From contig JAFARM010000309.1 in the NCBI GenBank assembly GCA_019245455.1, forward strand, positions 1-7,034: a stretch of DNA of 7,034 bases, written 5' to 3'. Both the position numbers and the translations under genes were made by a program. The DNA is from Sphingomonadaceae bacterium (GTDB lineage: Bacteria; Pseudomonadota; Alphaproteobacteria; Sphingomonadales; Sphingomonadaceae). The notes below the pieces were generated by a model. That model was not told where the DNA came from. It did no database searches and saw only the letters and a list, made by a program, of their open reading frames with translations. Positions within the stretch are counted from its first letter, which is position 1. Every line of letters starts with the position of its first letter. Below are positions 6,765 to 7,034 of the stretch, piece after piece.

Positions 6765-7034
6765 GACAACGTGGGCGACTGCGCGGGCATGGCCGCCGAC
6801 CTGTTCGAGACCTACGCGGTCACCGCCGTCGCGGTGATGTTGCTGGGCGTGCTGCTGTTCCGCCAGCAGGCCGCGGTCGCGGTCTATCCCCTGGTGCTCG
6901 GCGGCCTGTCGATCGTCGCATCGCTGATCGGCACCTTTGCGGTGCGCTCGCGCGCGGGCAACGTCGAGCGGGCGCTGTATCAGGGCCTGATTCTGTCGGC
7001 CGGACTTGCGGCCGCGGCGTTTGCCCCCATCACG
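6750..7034 (+). CDS. hppA: Second membrane pyrophosphatase fragment, opposite strand (both ends incomplete)
   Basis: From 6750 to the window edge the plus strand reads in one open frame of 95 codons as a pyrophosphatase. It starts abruptly at [10 protein letters not shown], then [29 protein letters not shown] and [11 protein letters not shown]. It aligns with the corresponding part of the minus-strand copy. The first 22 residues are identical, yet their codons differ at five positions, all third bases. It is therefore not a copy of the same DNA but a related gene under protein-level selection. No start codon or N-terminal region precedes it: upstream sequence is the other hppA in antisense. 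It could be a genomic paralogue or foreign DNA joined during assembly. Confidence 0.85.

Noticed and set aside
6530..6800. Exact fold-back (perfect inverted duplication) of hppA at the right end
   Set aside because: The two copies differ at five third-codon positions within 66 bases and diverge strongly afterwards, so they are different sequences.

Overview
The window looks like a fragment of a GC-rich alphaproteobacterial chromosome, most likely from a sphingomonad. This is inferred from the DnaA C-terminus, the HSD10-type dehydrogenase, the K+-independent H+-pyrophosphatase and the roughly 70% GC codon usage; I could not run a database search.

Layout, left to right. The C-terminal part of dnaA (+) enters from the left edge. 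After its stop comes a structured, GC-rich intergenic repeat, then a DMT/EamA permease gene (+) and an HSD10-type short-chain dehydrogenase gene (+) with a clear ribosome binding site. A second copy of the same intergenic repeat begins at the dehydrogenase stop codon. The only possible start of the next gene, an exported SIMPL-domain protein (+), lies at the edge of that repeat, so the repeat encodes the protein's leader and part of its signal peptide. A pterin-4a-carbinolamine dehydratase gene (phhB, -) ends tail-to-tail with it and is divergent from a short HExxHH zincin-type metalloprotease gene (+).

Next is a compact cassette at 4366-4885: a DUF559 (Vsr-like/PD-(D/E)xK) endonuclease gene between two inverted 65-bp palindromic repeats that match at 57 of 65 positions. 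The right repeat overlaps the 3' end of the gene. The internal palindromes of the two repeats differ by paired, compensating base changes, so the fold appears to be maintained. This is the best candidate for an under-described system. It resembles a REP/RAYT unit, with a DUF559 nuclease in place of the tyrosine transposase.

The right part holds a distinctly AT-richer stretch (about 51% GC over 4921-5100) with a previously hidden 58-residue two-helix membrane protein gene (-), four bases after the stop of hppA (-). hppA encodes a membrane pyrophosphatase and is intact at its C-terminus. Near 6750 its reading frame stops being hppA-like, and the opposite strand immediately becomes a second, different hppA, head-to-head at the codons for the conserved DNVGDNVGD motif. 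Both copies therefore lack their N-termini here. This is either a rearrangement or an assembly/amplification chimera, and the last ~285 bases should not be trusted as contiguous until checked.

Apart from possible dehydrogenase/SIMPL and hppA/small-membrane-protein coupling, the genes do not form a single pathway. The window is ordinary housekeeping sequence interrupted by two different repeat families.
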